This document shows, piece after piece, positions 50,743 to 59,015 of a stretch of 64,000 nt of DNA. The notes beneath the pieces were generated by a model. The model worked only from the letters and a program-made list of their open reading frames with translations, made no database searches and had not been told where the DNA came from. Each line of letters opens with the position of its first letter. Position 1 is the stretch's first letter. Position numbers and translations under genes: made by a program. The DNA is from Streptomyces sp. R41. GTDB taxonomy: Bacteria > Actinomycetota > Actinomycetes > Streptomycetales > Streptomycetaceae. The DNA is taken from positions 8,229,001 through 8,293,000 of the forward strand of contig NZ_CP163443.1 of the NCBI RefSeq assembly GCF_041053055.1, in the 5' to 3' direction.

Positions 50743-51885
50743 ATGACGAAGACGACCCCGACGGCCGCGACCGCCAGGACGACCGCGAGGACCGCGACCG
50801 CCGCCCCCGTGCTCGGCACCCGTGCCCTCAACCGCGCGACCCTCGACCGTCAGCTCCTGCTGCGCCGCTCGCCGCTGTCCGCGAAGGCCGCCGTCGAGCA
50901 CCTCCTCGGCCTCCAGGCGCAGAACGTCAAGCCCCCGTACTACGCCCTCGCCGCCCGCCTCGACGGCTTCACTCCGCAAGCGCTGTCGCACCTCATGGCC
51001 GACCGGGAGGTCGTCCGCATCGTCACCATGCGCTCCACCATTCACACGCACACCGCCGACGACGCCCGCACCCTGCGCCCGCTCGTGCAGGCCGCCCGCG
51101 ACCGGGAGCTGGGCAATTTCCGCAACGGGCTCACCGGCGTCGACCTGGACCGGCTCGCCGCGATCAGCCGTGAGCTGGTGGAGGCCGAGCCGCGCACCAT
51201 GAAACAGCTCCGTGAAGCACTGCTCGCCGAGTGGCCGGACGCCGACCCGTTCGCGCTCTCGGTCGCCGCCCGCTGCCGGCTGCCCCTCGTCCAGGTCACC
51301 CCGCGGGGCCTGTGGGGCCGCAGCGGCCAGGTCGCGCTCACCACCGCCGAGCACTGGCTGGGCCGCCCCGCCGAGCCGGCGCCCGCGCCCGACGCGACCG
51401 TCCTGCGCTACCTCGCCGCCTTCGGGCCCGCCTCGGTCAAGGACATGCAGACCTGGGCGGGCCTGACCCGGCTGCGCGAGGCCTTCGAGCGGCTCCGGCC
51501 CCAGCTGATGACGTTCCGCGACGAGAACGGTGTCGAGCTCTTCGACCTCCCCGACGCGCCCCGCCCGGACGCGGACACCCCCGCCCCGCCGCGCTTCCTG
51601 CCCGAGTTCGACAACCTGCTGCTGTCCCACGCCGACCGCTCCCGGGTGGTGCCTTCCGACCTCAAGGGGCGCACCTGGCAGGGCAACCAGGCGTACTGCG
51701 CCCTGCTCGTCGACGGTTTTCTCGCGGGCGTATGGCGCCAGGAGGGCGAGATCCTCACCATCGAGCCGTTCGGCACACTCACCAAGGCACAGCGGGACGA
51801 GGTCGTTCAGGAAGCCGAGCGGATGCTCACGGTGATGGCGGGCTCGTCGTCGTACGACATCCGCTTCGGAGTCGTCGCCAGGTAG
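50743..51885 (+). CDS. AlkZ/YcaQ-type winged-helix DNA glycosylase
   Basis: 380 residues. Three winged-helix repeats and a beta barrel are typical of the HTH_42 family. The catalytic Gln-x-Gln motif of AlkZ/YcaQ glycosylases is present as LLGLQAQN (Gln58, Gln60). These enzymes unhook interstrand cross-links or bulky N-alkylpurines; in Streptomyces some paralogues give self-resistance to DNA-alkylating metabolites. LPEFDNLLLSHADRSRV and the C-terminal LTVMAGSSSYDIRF are also family features. The first 25 residues are Thr/Ala repeats, so a later start is possible. No alkylating-metabolite cluster is adjacent, so a housekeeping repair role is more likely. Confidence 0.85.
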   Translation: MTKTTPTAATARTTARTATAAPVLGTRALNRATLDRQLLLRRSPLSAKAAVEHLLGLQAQNVKPPYYALAARLDGFTPQALSHLMADREVVRIVTMRSTIHTHTADDARTLRPLVQAARDRELGNFRNGLTGVDLDRLAAISRELVEAEPRTMKQLREALLAEWPDADPFALSVAARCRLPLVQVTPRGLWGRSGQVALTTAEHWLGRPAEPAPAPDATVLRYLAAFGPASVKDMQTWAGLTRLREAFERLRPQLMTFRDENGVELFDLPDAPRPDADTPAPPRFLPEFDNLLLSHADRSRVVPSDLKGRTWQGNQAYCALLVDGFLAGVWRQEGEILTIEPFGTLTKAQRDEVVQEAERMLTVMAGSSSYDIRFGVVAR

Positions 51886-51888
51886 AGC

Positions 51889-52536
51889 TCAGTCCGCGCG
51901 CCCCGTCACCGCCACCGTCAGCCCCAGCCCGATCATCGTGAAGCCGCCCGCGCCGCCGATCAGCGACAGACGCCGGTCGGAGCGGGCGAACCAGGCGCGG
52001 GCCGCGGACGCGGTCAGACCCCACAGAGTGTCCGTGACCAGGCCGATGGAGATCGGGATCAGGCCCAACAGGAGCATCTGGAGCGGGAGCCGACCGGCGG
52101 AGTGGTCGACGAACTGGGGGAGCACCGCGGCGAAGAAGACGATGCCCTTGGGATTGGTGACGCCGACCAGTGCGCCGTCCAGGAGGGTACGGAGATCGCC
52201 GCGGGCCGGCGCCGCGGAATCCGCCCGGATCGACGAGGCCTTCATCTCCTTGCGGTGCCGGAACGCCTGCACACCGAGGAAGACGAGATACGCCGCACCG
52301 GCCAGCTTCACCGCCAGGTAGACCGTCACCGACCGCTCGACCAGCGAGCCGATCCCGAAGGCGACCGCCACGACCAGCAGATACGAGCCGACGACATTGC
52401 CGAGCGCGGTCGCCACGGCGGTGCGCCTGCCGTGCGCGAGCGCCCGCCCGATGACGAACAGCACGCTGGGCCCGGGGATCACGATCACCAGCAGCGACAT
52501 CGCCGCGAAGGCCAGGAAACGGTCGGTGGACACCAT
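51889..52536 (-). CDS. LysE/RhtB-family amino-acid exporter
   Basis: 215 residues, six hydrophobic helices. Family motif LLVIVIPGPSVLFVIGRALAHG near the N-terminus (core VIPGPSVLFVIG), GALVGVTNPKGIVFFAAVLPQF in the middle. It exports amino acids or homoserine-lactone-like compounds. ATG at 52536 was chosen because GGGAGG lies 8 nt upstream; an earlier in-frame ATG overlaps this site. Divergent from a LysR gene, its probable regulator. Confidence 0.88.
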   Translation of the reverse strand: MVSTDRFLAFAAMSLLVIVIPGPSVLFVIGRALAHGRRTAVATALGNVVGSYLLVVAVAFGIGSLVERSVTVYLAVKLAGAAYLVFLGVQAFRHRKEMKASSIRADSAAPARGDLRTLLDGALVGVTNPKGIVFFAAVLPQFVDHSAGRLPLQMLLLGLIPISIGLVTDTLWGLTASAARAWFARSDRRLSLIGGAGGFTMIGLGLTVAVTGRAD

Positions 52537-52552
52537 GTCCATCACCTCCCAC

Positions 52553-52587
52553 AGCGGCCCATTCAAACAGCAGGCCACCTGGCCGCT
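52553..52587. promoter_or_regulatory. Inverted repeat between LysE exporter and LysR gene
   Basis: AGCGGCC (52553-52559) and GGCCGCT (52581-52587), 21-bp spacer, in the 65-bp divergent region. Candidate operator for the adjacent LysR protein. Confidence 0.4.
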
Positions 52588-52601
52588 CTACAGTCCATGC
52601 C

Positions 52602-53507
52602 ATGGAATTGCGGCAGCTCAGCTATTTCGTGACCGTCGCCGAGGAGCTGCATTTCGGCCGGGCGGCAGAACGGCTGCACATCGTGCAGTCGGCCGTCAGC
52701 CAGCAGATCCGGCGTCTGGAGCGGGAGTTGGGCGCCGAGCTCTTCGACCGTTCACCTCGGCATGTGCGGCTCACCGGCGCGGGGGAGCGGCTGCTGCCCG
52801 AGGCGCGGGCCGTGCTGGCCGCGGCGGACCGGGCCCGCGCGGCCGTAGCACCCGTCGCCGGGCTGCGGCTCGGCACCAGTACCGGCCTCGGGGAACATCT
52901 CGACCGGGTGCTCGCGGCCTTCGCCGAGCGGGAGCCGGGCGTCCAGGTCGAGCTGGTCGCGCTCCCGGCCGAGGAGCGGCTCGCCCGGGTCGTCGACGGG
53001 CGGCTCGACGCGGCGTTCGTACGGGGCGCCACACCACAGGAGCCCCGACCGGGCGTACGGGTGCTGCCGCTGTGGCCCGACCCTCTGGTGGCCGCCCTCC
53101 CCGCCGGGCACCCCCTGGCGGTGCGGGACGAGGTGGCCCTCGACGAGCTGGCCGGGCTGCCGCTGAGCATCACCGCCCGCCGGATCAACCCCGCGCTGGT
53201 CGACCTGGTCGTCGGGGCCTGTCACGACGCGGGGTTCGAGCCCCTGCCCGGTCCGGTGAGCGGCTCTTTGCAGAACACCCTCGCTACCATCGGCGCCCGG
53301 CCGCTGTGGACGGTGGTCTACGCGTCCCACGCGCGCGTGCTGCACGCGCCCCGGGTCGCCTTCGTGCCGTTCCGGGCGCCGGGGCTGGCGCTCGGGACGG
53401 GGCTCGCCGTGCACGGCTCGGCGCCGACGCCGTACCTGGACGGCCTGCTCGCGGCTTGCGGCACCGCGGGTTCCAGCGATGCTGCTCGCGGCGATCACGA
53501 GAACTGA
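52602..53507 (+). CDS. LysR-family transcriptional regulator
   Basis: 301 residues. Canonical start MELRQLSYFVTVAEELHFGRAAERLH with recognition helix QSAVSQQIRRLERELG and an effector-binding domain beginning at about residue 88 (GLRLGTSTGLGEHLDRVL). The divergent LysE exporter is the likely target, with an amino acid as co-inducer, as in LysG/LysE pairs; this is inference from layout. Confidence 0.9.
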   Translation: MELRQLSYFVTVAEELHFGRAAERLHIVQSAVSQQIRRLERELGAELFDRSPRHVRLTGAGERLLPEARAVLAAADRARAAVAPVAGLRLGTSTGLGEHLDRVLAAFAEREPGVQVELVALPAEERLARVVDGRLDAAFVRGATPQEPRPGVRVLPLWPDPLVAALPAGHPLAVRDEVALDELAGLPLSITARRINPALVDLVVGACHDAGFEPLPGPVSGSLQNTLATIGARPLWTVVYASHARVLHAPRVAFVPFRAPGLALGTGLAVHGSAPTPYLDGLLAACGTAGSSDAARGDHEN

Positions 53508-53611
53508 TCGCTGCCGTCTCCGGCTGCTTCTTGGTCGCTGACGCCCCGCGCGATGGACTGTTCCCGTACTCGCCGAGCGGCAAGGGCCGCCGTAGACAAG
53601 GGAGTTCAGCC

Positions 53612-53794
53612 ATGCCCATCGTCACCGTTCAGCAGGGTCCGCGCGACGTCGAGCTCAAGCGAAACCTCGTCAAGCGCGTCACCGACGCCTTCGTCGACGC
53701 GTACAAGATCCCGGCCGAGAGCGTGCAGGTGTGGATCCACGAGGTGCCGGCGGACAGTTGGGCAAGCGCGGGGAAGCTGACCGCCGACAAGTAG
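53612..53794 (+). CDS. 4-Oxalocrotonate tautomerase-family protein
   Basis: 60 residues, typical length. Pro immediately after the initiator Met is the catalytic base of the superfamily (MPIVTVQQGPRDVELKRNLV, 20 residues). VQVWIHEVPADSWASAGK is the C-terminal active-site face; the usual Arg11-type residue appears as Arg11 in GPRD. It isomerises enol/keto acids. It follows the LysR gene by 104 nt and is not near the catabolic operon, so a link to it is unproven. Confidence 0.88.
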   Translation: MPIVTVQQGPRDVELKRNLVKRVTDAFVDAYKIPAESVQVWIHEVPADSWASAGKLTADK

Positions 53795-53814
53795 GGGGAG
53801 CGGGGGAAGTGGAT

Positions 53815-53857
53815 AGGGGGCGTTGCGGGCCGCTCGTGGAGGCCCGCAACGCCCCCT
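53815..53857. terminator. Bidirectional terminator hairpin
   Basis: Perfect 17-bp arms (53815-53831 and 53841-53857; inner GCGTTGCGGGCC) with a 9-nt loop between the convergent tautomerase and serine-protease genes. The strongest hairpin in this part of the window. Confidence 0.85.
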
Positions 53858-53895
53858 GGCATTCACCTGAGGGGTACTCAGGAGCTCATCGGTGA

Positions 53896-54687
53896 CTACG
53901 AATTGACTTGTGCGGTCACCAGGCTGGAAAAGGTCGTCAGACGGGTGTAGACGCCCGGGTGGGAGGCCTCCGCGCAGCCCTCGCCCCAGGAGGTGATGCC
54001 TGCCAGGACGCCGCCGATGAGCAGCGGGCCGCCGCTGTCGCCCTGGCAGGTGTCGACGCCGCCGGAGGTGTATCCGGCGCAGACCATGTCGCCGGCCACG
54101 AAGTCGGAGCCGTACGAGCTCGCGCAGCTGGAGTCGGACACGATCGGCACGGTCGCGGTGCGCAGCTGGTTGGAGGAGCTGCCGCTCTCCGAGGTGGTGC
54201 CCCAGCCGAGGATGCGGGCGGTGGTGCCGGCCGCGTACACGCCGGTGTCGGAGGAGGAGACGTACGACGCCGGGGTGTACGACATCGCCGTCGACAAAGT
54301 CAGCACGGCCACGTCGTCGCCGTTGGTGGCGTCCGTGTAGTCGGGGTTGACCCAGATCTTGCTGACCTTGCTGACAGTGCCGTTCGTGCCGTTGAGGTAC
54401 GTTCTGCCGCCGACCACGCGGACGCTGCTGGTGGTCTCGCCGACCATGCAGTGGGCCGCGGTGACGACCTTCTTGGCCGCGACCAGGGTGCCGCCGCAGA
54501 ACTGGCTCCCGGACGCGTCAGTGATCTGCATCATGAACGGGTACGCGGTCGTCGTGGTCGTCGTACCGCCGACGATCGGCTGCGGCGCGGCTGCGGCGGA
54601 GGGGGCACCGAGCAGCGCCGTCGCGGCGGCGGCTGCGGTGGCCACGCCGACGGCAGCGGTCTTCTTGACGCGGTTGAGCCCGAACAT
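53896..54687 (-). CDS. Secreted trypsin-like serine protease (S1)
   Basis: 263 residues. A signal peptide (about 1-33, AAAA/PQ) is followed by a brief propeptide; mature trypsin should begin at IVGGTTTTTTAYPF. Catalytic His in VTAAHCM, Asp in GDDVAVL, Ser in CQGDSGGPLL. The Asp six residues before the catalytic Ser (VDTCQGDSGG) gives trypsin-like Arg/Lys preference. It resembles Streptomyces trypsins such as that of S. griseus. ATG at 54687 follows GGAGA. It is alone, with a terminator downstream and 275 bp of upstream sequence. Confidence 0.95.
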   Translation of the reverse strand: MFGLNRVKKTAAVGVATAAAAATALLGAPSAAAAPQPIVGGTTTTTTAYPFMMQITDASGSQFCGGTLVAAKKVVTAAHCMVGETTSSVRVVGGRTYLNGTNGTVSKVSKIWVNPDYTDATNGDDVAVLTLSTAMSYTPASYVSSSDTGVYAAGTTARILGWGTTSESGSSSNQLRTATVPIVSDSSCASSYGSDFVAGDMVCAGYTSGGVDTCQGDSGGPLLIGGVLAGITSWGEGCAEASHPGVYTRLTTFSSLVTAQVNS

Positions 54688-54962
54688 GGGTCTCCTAAGA
54701 GGTTGCCGGTGGGGGGTCGCGCGGGTGTGGGGGGTGATGCACGGTGCCTGTGGTGGCGCCGTGTGCCCGAGCGAGCGGCACTGCTCCCAAGTTAGAAGCG
54801 GAGGGGCACTCCCCCCAATGAGGGAACCCCCTAAGGGAGTTGAGGGAGGGAAAACCCTCGGCCGCGCCGGGCGGGGTTTGGCGTACGGTGGCGTCCGGTT
54901 GGTCCCGTCCGTCCGGGGGCTCCGAACGTGCTGGACGCAGCCCCGGCGCTTCAGGGCCGGGC

Positions 54963-57773
54963 TCAGCCGGTCCTGCGCTCCGCCGCCAGCCGCACTATGT
55001 CCACCCGCGATCGGATCCCCAACTTCCGGTACACCCGCGTGAGCGTCGCCTCCACCGTCTTCACACTGATGAACAGGCGCGCGGCGATCTCGCGGTTGGT
55101 GGCGCCCTCCATGACGAGGGCGGCGACCTGGCGTTCGGTCGCGGCGAGCGTGTCGAGGGCGGCGGAGGCGAGGGGAGGTGACGTCGGGTGGGCGGTGGAC
55201 GCGGACTCGACCTGGCGGAGCCAGGGCAGGGCGCGGCAGCGACGGAAGAGGCGGGCCGCCTCGTCGTACGAGGTGGGGCCGGGCCGGTGGGTGCGCAGCC
55301 CCGCGAGGGCGTACGCGGCGCGGGCCTCCTCCAGGCCGTAGCCCAGCTTGCCGAGGCGGTCCTGCGCGGACGTCAACTGGCGTTCGGCGGGGCCCTGTTC
55401 GCCGCGCGCGGCGCGTACGAGGGCCTCGGCGCGGTCGAGGACGGCCAGCACACTCTCGCGTTCCAGCCGCAGGGCCCGCTCCCGGGTCACGTCGATGACG
55501 TCCTGCGCCTCCACGGGTTCGCCGATCCGCACCAGCGCCTCGGCGAGGTCGCCGTGCCAGCGCCCGCGGGCGGGATCGACGACCCCGAGCCCCTCCTCCA
55601 ACTCCCTTACACGACGCAGGGACTGGACCGCGGCCGCCGCGTCCCCGGCGACCAGCTGGGCGTGCCCGAGTGCGCCCAGCGCGCGCGAGAGGTAGATCAG
55701 GTCGCCGTCCTCCTCGGCGCGGTCCACGGCCTCCCGGGCGAGCGCGAGCGCGCGGTCCACGTCGCCGCCCGCGGCCTCGGCGAGCGAGGTGAACATGGCG
55801 GTGGCCGCCTCGCCGATCCCCGTGTCGCGCGCGAGCCGCAGGCTCTCGCGGGCCAGGTCGAGCGCCCGGCCGCAGTGCCCGGAGCGCAGCTCGGTCTCGG
55901 CGAGCCCACGCAGGAAGTGCACCTCGCTCTCGACCATCCCGCGCCGCTGCACCTCGTGCAGCAGCGCCGTGATGGTCGTACGGGCCTCGGCGAGCTGGTC
56001 GCCCATGATCAGCCAGCGGAAGCGGGCAGCACCGGCGCCGTTGTGGTCGCACGCCACCCGCGGGTCCTGCGGCTCGCGCATCGCCCGCTGGATGGTCGCC
56101 GGCGCGTCCGGGTGCCCCATCAGGGTCTCCATCTGCGCCTGGAAGCCCAGCGCGAGGAGTTCGGTGGGCCGGTCCCCGGCCCGGGCCGCGAGCCCCGCGG
56201 CACAGGCGGCCTCCTCGCGGGCCTTGGCCATCTCGCCGTCCATGAGCAGGGCCCGCCACGCCAGTTGGTAGCGGACGAGGGCGAGCAGCCGCGGATCGTC
56301 TCCCGCGTCGGCGAGCGCATGGGGGAAGACGGCGTCGATCTCGGCCATGGCCTGCCCCGCGGCGTCGATGACGACCATCCAGGCCCGCACCCGGTCCGCC
56401 GGTTCGGTGGCCCGGTCCAGCACCTGACGCGCGATGTCCCGCGCGAGGTCCGTCTCACCGGCCGTCAGCGCGTCCTCGGCGGCCACCAGTCGCCGCTCGT
56501 CCGGGCCGGGCACGGTGTCGACGGGAGTGTGCCGGGCCGCGAGCAGCCCGAGCCCCGCGGCGACCGAGGGCGCGCCGCGGTCCCGTGCCGCGGCCGCGGC
56601 CTCGCCGAGCCGGGCGGCGACCCGTGGGTCCGTTCCGGTGGTGGCCAGGGCGAGATGCCGGGCCCGCTCGATGGGGTCGGAGGCCGCCGTGGACAGCGCG
56701 GCGTGGGCCGCGCGCCGCTCCTGGGCACTCGCCTCCGCGTACAGCGCGGCCGAGACGAGGGGATGCGCGAACCGGATGCCGGGTGTCTCGCGCTCCGTGG
56801 CGAGGAGCCCGAGCGCCGCGGCCGACGCCATCTCCGCCTCGGCGTTCTCGCGACCGGCCGCGTGCAGCAGCGCGAGCGTGGGACGCGCTCCCGCGCTCGC
56901 CACGAGCAGCGTGCGACGGGCCTCGGCGGCCAGCATCTCCAGGCGGTTGAGGACGAGCGCGCGCAGCGAGGTCGGCACGGGGAGCGGCTCGCCCGGGCTC
57001 GGCGGGGTCGGGGACTCGGCGAGGGCGCGGCCCAGCTCCAGCGCGAACAGGGGGTTGCCGCCGCTGGTGCGGTGGATGTCCCGCACGGTGGAGCGGGGCA
57101 GGCCGGTGTAGCCGCGGTGGTCGAGGAGCGCGGCCACCTGGGCGCGGGAGAGCGGGTTGACCCGCACGGCCAGGGTGTCCGGCGGGGACGCGCGTAGATG
57201 GCGGTCGTGCTGTTGGCCCTGCGGTTCGGTGTCGGTGCGTACGGCGCACAGCATCCGTACGGGCATGCCGCCGAGCCGGCGGGCGGCGAAGCCGAGCAGT
57301 TCGGCGCTGGCCGGGTCCAGCCACTGCAGGTCGTCGGCGACGATCAGCACCGGGCCCTGGGCGGCCAGCGCCCGCAGCACCGACAGCACCGCGAGCCGCA
57401 GCGCCAGTCCGTCGCGCTGAAGGGTGGATTCGCCGCGGCCGGTGAGCGCCGATTCCAGGGCGGTGCGCTGCGGGGCGGGCAGCCGGTCGGAGACCTCGTC
57501 CACGACCAGACCGAGGAGGTCGGCCAGGGCGAGGAAGGGGAGGTGGGATTCGGACTCGGTGGCGGAGCAGCGCAACACGGTCCGTGCCGATTCGGCGCAT
57601 TCCGCGGCCAACGCCCGCAGGATGGTCGACTTTCCAATTCCCGCGGGGCCGTGCACCAGCACGCTGCCCCCGCCGGAGAGCTGCTCGCGCGCTCCCGCGA
57701 AGAGCTCCTCCCGGCCGATGACCAGGTCGGGGCGGGGTCTCGCAGGCTCCTTGAAGTCCCCTCGCACGGTCAC
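54963..57773 (-). CDS. LAL-type (large ATP-binding LuxR) transcriptional regulator
   Basis: 936 residues. N-terminal AAA/NB-ARC-like domain with Walker A HGPAGIGKST (41-50) and Walker B PVLIVADDLQWLD (about 134-146), a long helical-repeat middle (about 300-850), and a C-terminal LuxR helix-turn-helix (about 868-930; ATNREIAARLFISVKTVEATL). Such regulators are signal-responsive activators, often of secondary-metabolite or sugar genes. The GTG at about 57773 follows a weakly conserved site. It is divergent from nothing close; the region upstream holds a hairpin cluster and the next LuxR gene on the same strand. Target unknown. Confidence 0.92.
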   Translation of the reverse strand: MTVRGDFKEPARPRPDLVIGREELFAGAREQLSGGGSVLVHGPAGIGKSTILRALAAECAESARTVLRCSATESESHLPFLALADLLGLVVDEVSDRLPAPQRTALESALTGRGESTLQRDGLALRLAVLSVLRALAAQGPVLIVADDLQWLDPASAELLGFAARRLGGMPVRMLCAVRTDTEPQGQQHDRHLRASPPDTLAVRVNPLSRAQVAALLDHRGYTGLPRSTVRDIHRTSGGNPLFALELGRALAESPTPPSPGEPLPVPTSLRALVLNRLEMLAAEARRTLLVASAGARPTLALLHAAGRENAEAEMASAAALGLLATERETPGIRFAHPLVSAALYAEASAQERRAAHAALSTAASDPIERARHLALATTGTDPRVAARLGEAAAAARDRGAPSVAAGLGLLAARHTPVDTVPGPDERRLVAAEDALTAGETDLARDIARQVLDRATEPADRVRAWMVVIDAAGQAMAEIDAVFPHALADAGDDPRLLALVRYQLAWRALLMDGEMAKAREEAACAAGLAARAGDRPTELLALGFQAQMETLMGHPDAPATIQRAMREPQDPRVACDHNGAGAARFRWLIMGDQLAEARTTITALLHEVQRRGMVESEVHFLRGLAETELRSGHCGRALDLARESLRLARDTGIGEAATAMFTSLAEAAGGDVDRALALAREAVDRAEEDGDLIYLSRALGALGHAQLVAGDAAAAVQSLRRVRELEEGLGVVDPARGRWHGDLAEALVRIGEPVEAQDVIDVTRERALRLERESVLAVLDRAEALVRAARGEQGPAERQLTSAQDRLGKLGYGLEEARAAYALAGLRTHRPGPTSYDEAARLFRRCRALPWLRQVESASTAHPTSPPLASAALDTLAATERQVAALVMEGATNREIAARLFISVKTVEATLTRVYRKLGIRSRVDIVRLAAERRTG

Positions 57774-58077
57774 CGCTCCCCTCGTGTCGTGTCCGGGCCA
57801 ATATTAGGCAATGTCTCTTTGAATTTCGGACTGTCGGGGTGGTGAGGGAAATAACAGGGTGTGCGCATAAGGTATTTCAAGGCGTGCCAGATTGAATGGA
57901 AAAACGCCAGGGGGCCGCGGAGTGGCCGGTTTCGGGGACCGCGGAGCGGTCGAAAGTGACACAGGGCGCGCTGATCGGTCAAAAGGGCGGCTGGGTGGGA
58001 AACCGCCGCGGAGCGGCGGAGAACAGGCCGCGAAGCGGCCAGGGCCAGGGGCGCGGAACGCCAAAGGCTCGCGAGCC
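57774..58077. other. Intergenic with hairpin cluster between two LuxR genes
   Basis: 304 bp. The part nearest the LAL gene (57790-57905) is unusually AT-rich (AATATTAGGCAATG and GAATTTCGG) and probably holds its promoter. The rest holds four short hairpins listed separately. Confidence 0.5.
57913..58040. repeat. Cluster of four short hairpins with GRA triloops
   Basis: Stem-loops at 57913-57927 (GGCCGC-GGA-GTGGCC, one G-T pair), 57937-57951 (GACCGC-GGA-GCGGTC), 58003-58019 (CCGCCGC-GGA-GCGGCGG) and 58026-58040 (GGCCGC-GAA-GCGGCC). All share a core CGC-GRA-GCG while the outer bases change together, which means the pairing is kept. Confidence 0.7.
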
Positions 58078-58914
58078 CTATGGCAACAACCCGGCCCGGC
58101 GCGCGGCGACAACCGCCTCCAATCGGGTGTGCGCCCCGAGCTTCCGCATGGCGGACCGCAGGTACCCCTTCACCGTCTCCGGACGGAGTCCCAGTCGCTG
58201 CGCGGCGCCCGCGTTGGTCGCCCCCGCCGCGACACAGGCGAGGACGTCTGTCTCGCGCGGCGTGAGATCGACGTGACGCGAGCCGAGCCCAGGCCCCGCT
58301 TCGGCGAGCCGCCCGCACACGGAGAGGAGTTCGGCCCGCAACGCCGGGTCGAGGATCCGCGGCGCCAGCGCCCGCAGCGCCCCGTGCGCCTCGCGCACCT
58401 CCTCCCACGCGGCGCTTCCCACCGCCGGGTCGGGCTCCCGCGCGGCGGCCAGCAGATCCCGCGCCTCGTCCCGTACGACCAGCGCCTGCTCCACGTCCCG
58501 CGCCGCCGCGACGGCCGCGCCGAGCGTGCGGTCACCCAGCGGCTGGGTCGTCCGCAGGGCGCCGTACAACACTCCGCGCACCCGTCGACGTACGACGACG
58601 GGCACGGCCAGCACGGAACAGAGCCCCTCCGTGGCGACCGCCATGTCGTACTCGTGGCTGATCTGCCGTGAGGCCGAGTAGTCGGTCACGGCGCACGGCC
58701 GGGCGAGAGCAACCGCCTTGCCGCCGAGGCCATTGCCCGAGGACACGGCGAGCGCGCTGAGCGCCGCCGTCGCCGTGCCGCTGAGCTCGCTGATGCGTAC
58801 CTGTTGGCGGCCGGACTCGACCAGGCCGCCGAAGGCGACCGGCAGCCCCGTCGCGCGCCGCAGCCGTACCAGCGCGCCGCGCATCTCCACCGCCTCGGCT
58901 GCGTCTGCTGCCAC
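58078..58914 (-). CDS. GAF-LuxR transcriptional regulator
   Basis: 278 residues. A GAF-like sensor (about 1-165; GNGLGGKAVALARPCAVTDY, YDMAVATEGLCSVLAVPVVVR with core EGLCSVLAVPVV) precedes a linker and a LuxR helix-turn-helix (about 213-275; LTPRETDVLACVAAGATNAGAAQRLGL, core TPRETDVLACVAAGATN). This pattern belongs to Streptomyces regulators divergent from acyl-CoA synthetase genes. The GTG at 58914 has only a weak ribosome-binding site. It is divergent (101 bp) from the acyl-CoA synthetase pair and likely controls it. Confidence 0.88.
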   Translation of the reverse strand: MAADAAEAVEMRGALVRLRRATGLPVAFGGLVESGRQQVRISELSGTATAALSALAVSSGNGLGGKAVALARPCAVTDYSASRQISHEYDMAVATEGLCSVLAVPVVVRRRVRGVLYGALRTTQPLGDRTLGAAVAAARDVEQALVVRDEARDLLAAAREPDPAVGSAAWEEVREAHGALRALAPRILDPALRAELLSVCGRLAEAGPGLGSRHVDLTPRETDVLACVAAGATNAGAAQRLGLRPETVKGYLRSAMRKLGAHTRLEAVVAARRAGLLP

Positions 58915-59015
58915 CTGATCGCCCCTTCATCGCGGCGCACCCCCGTTCGGGGGTGGTGAGACCTGCATCACGGAATACACGATGGTATGCGGCTGTCCGG
59001 CGACGAGGAGGACAC

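Noticed and set aside
53612..53794. Tautomerase as part of the ring-cleavage operon
   Set aside because: It fits chemically, but it lies 12 kb away beside unrelated genes, so functional linkage is not supported.
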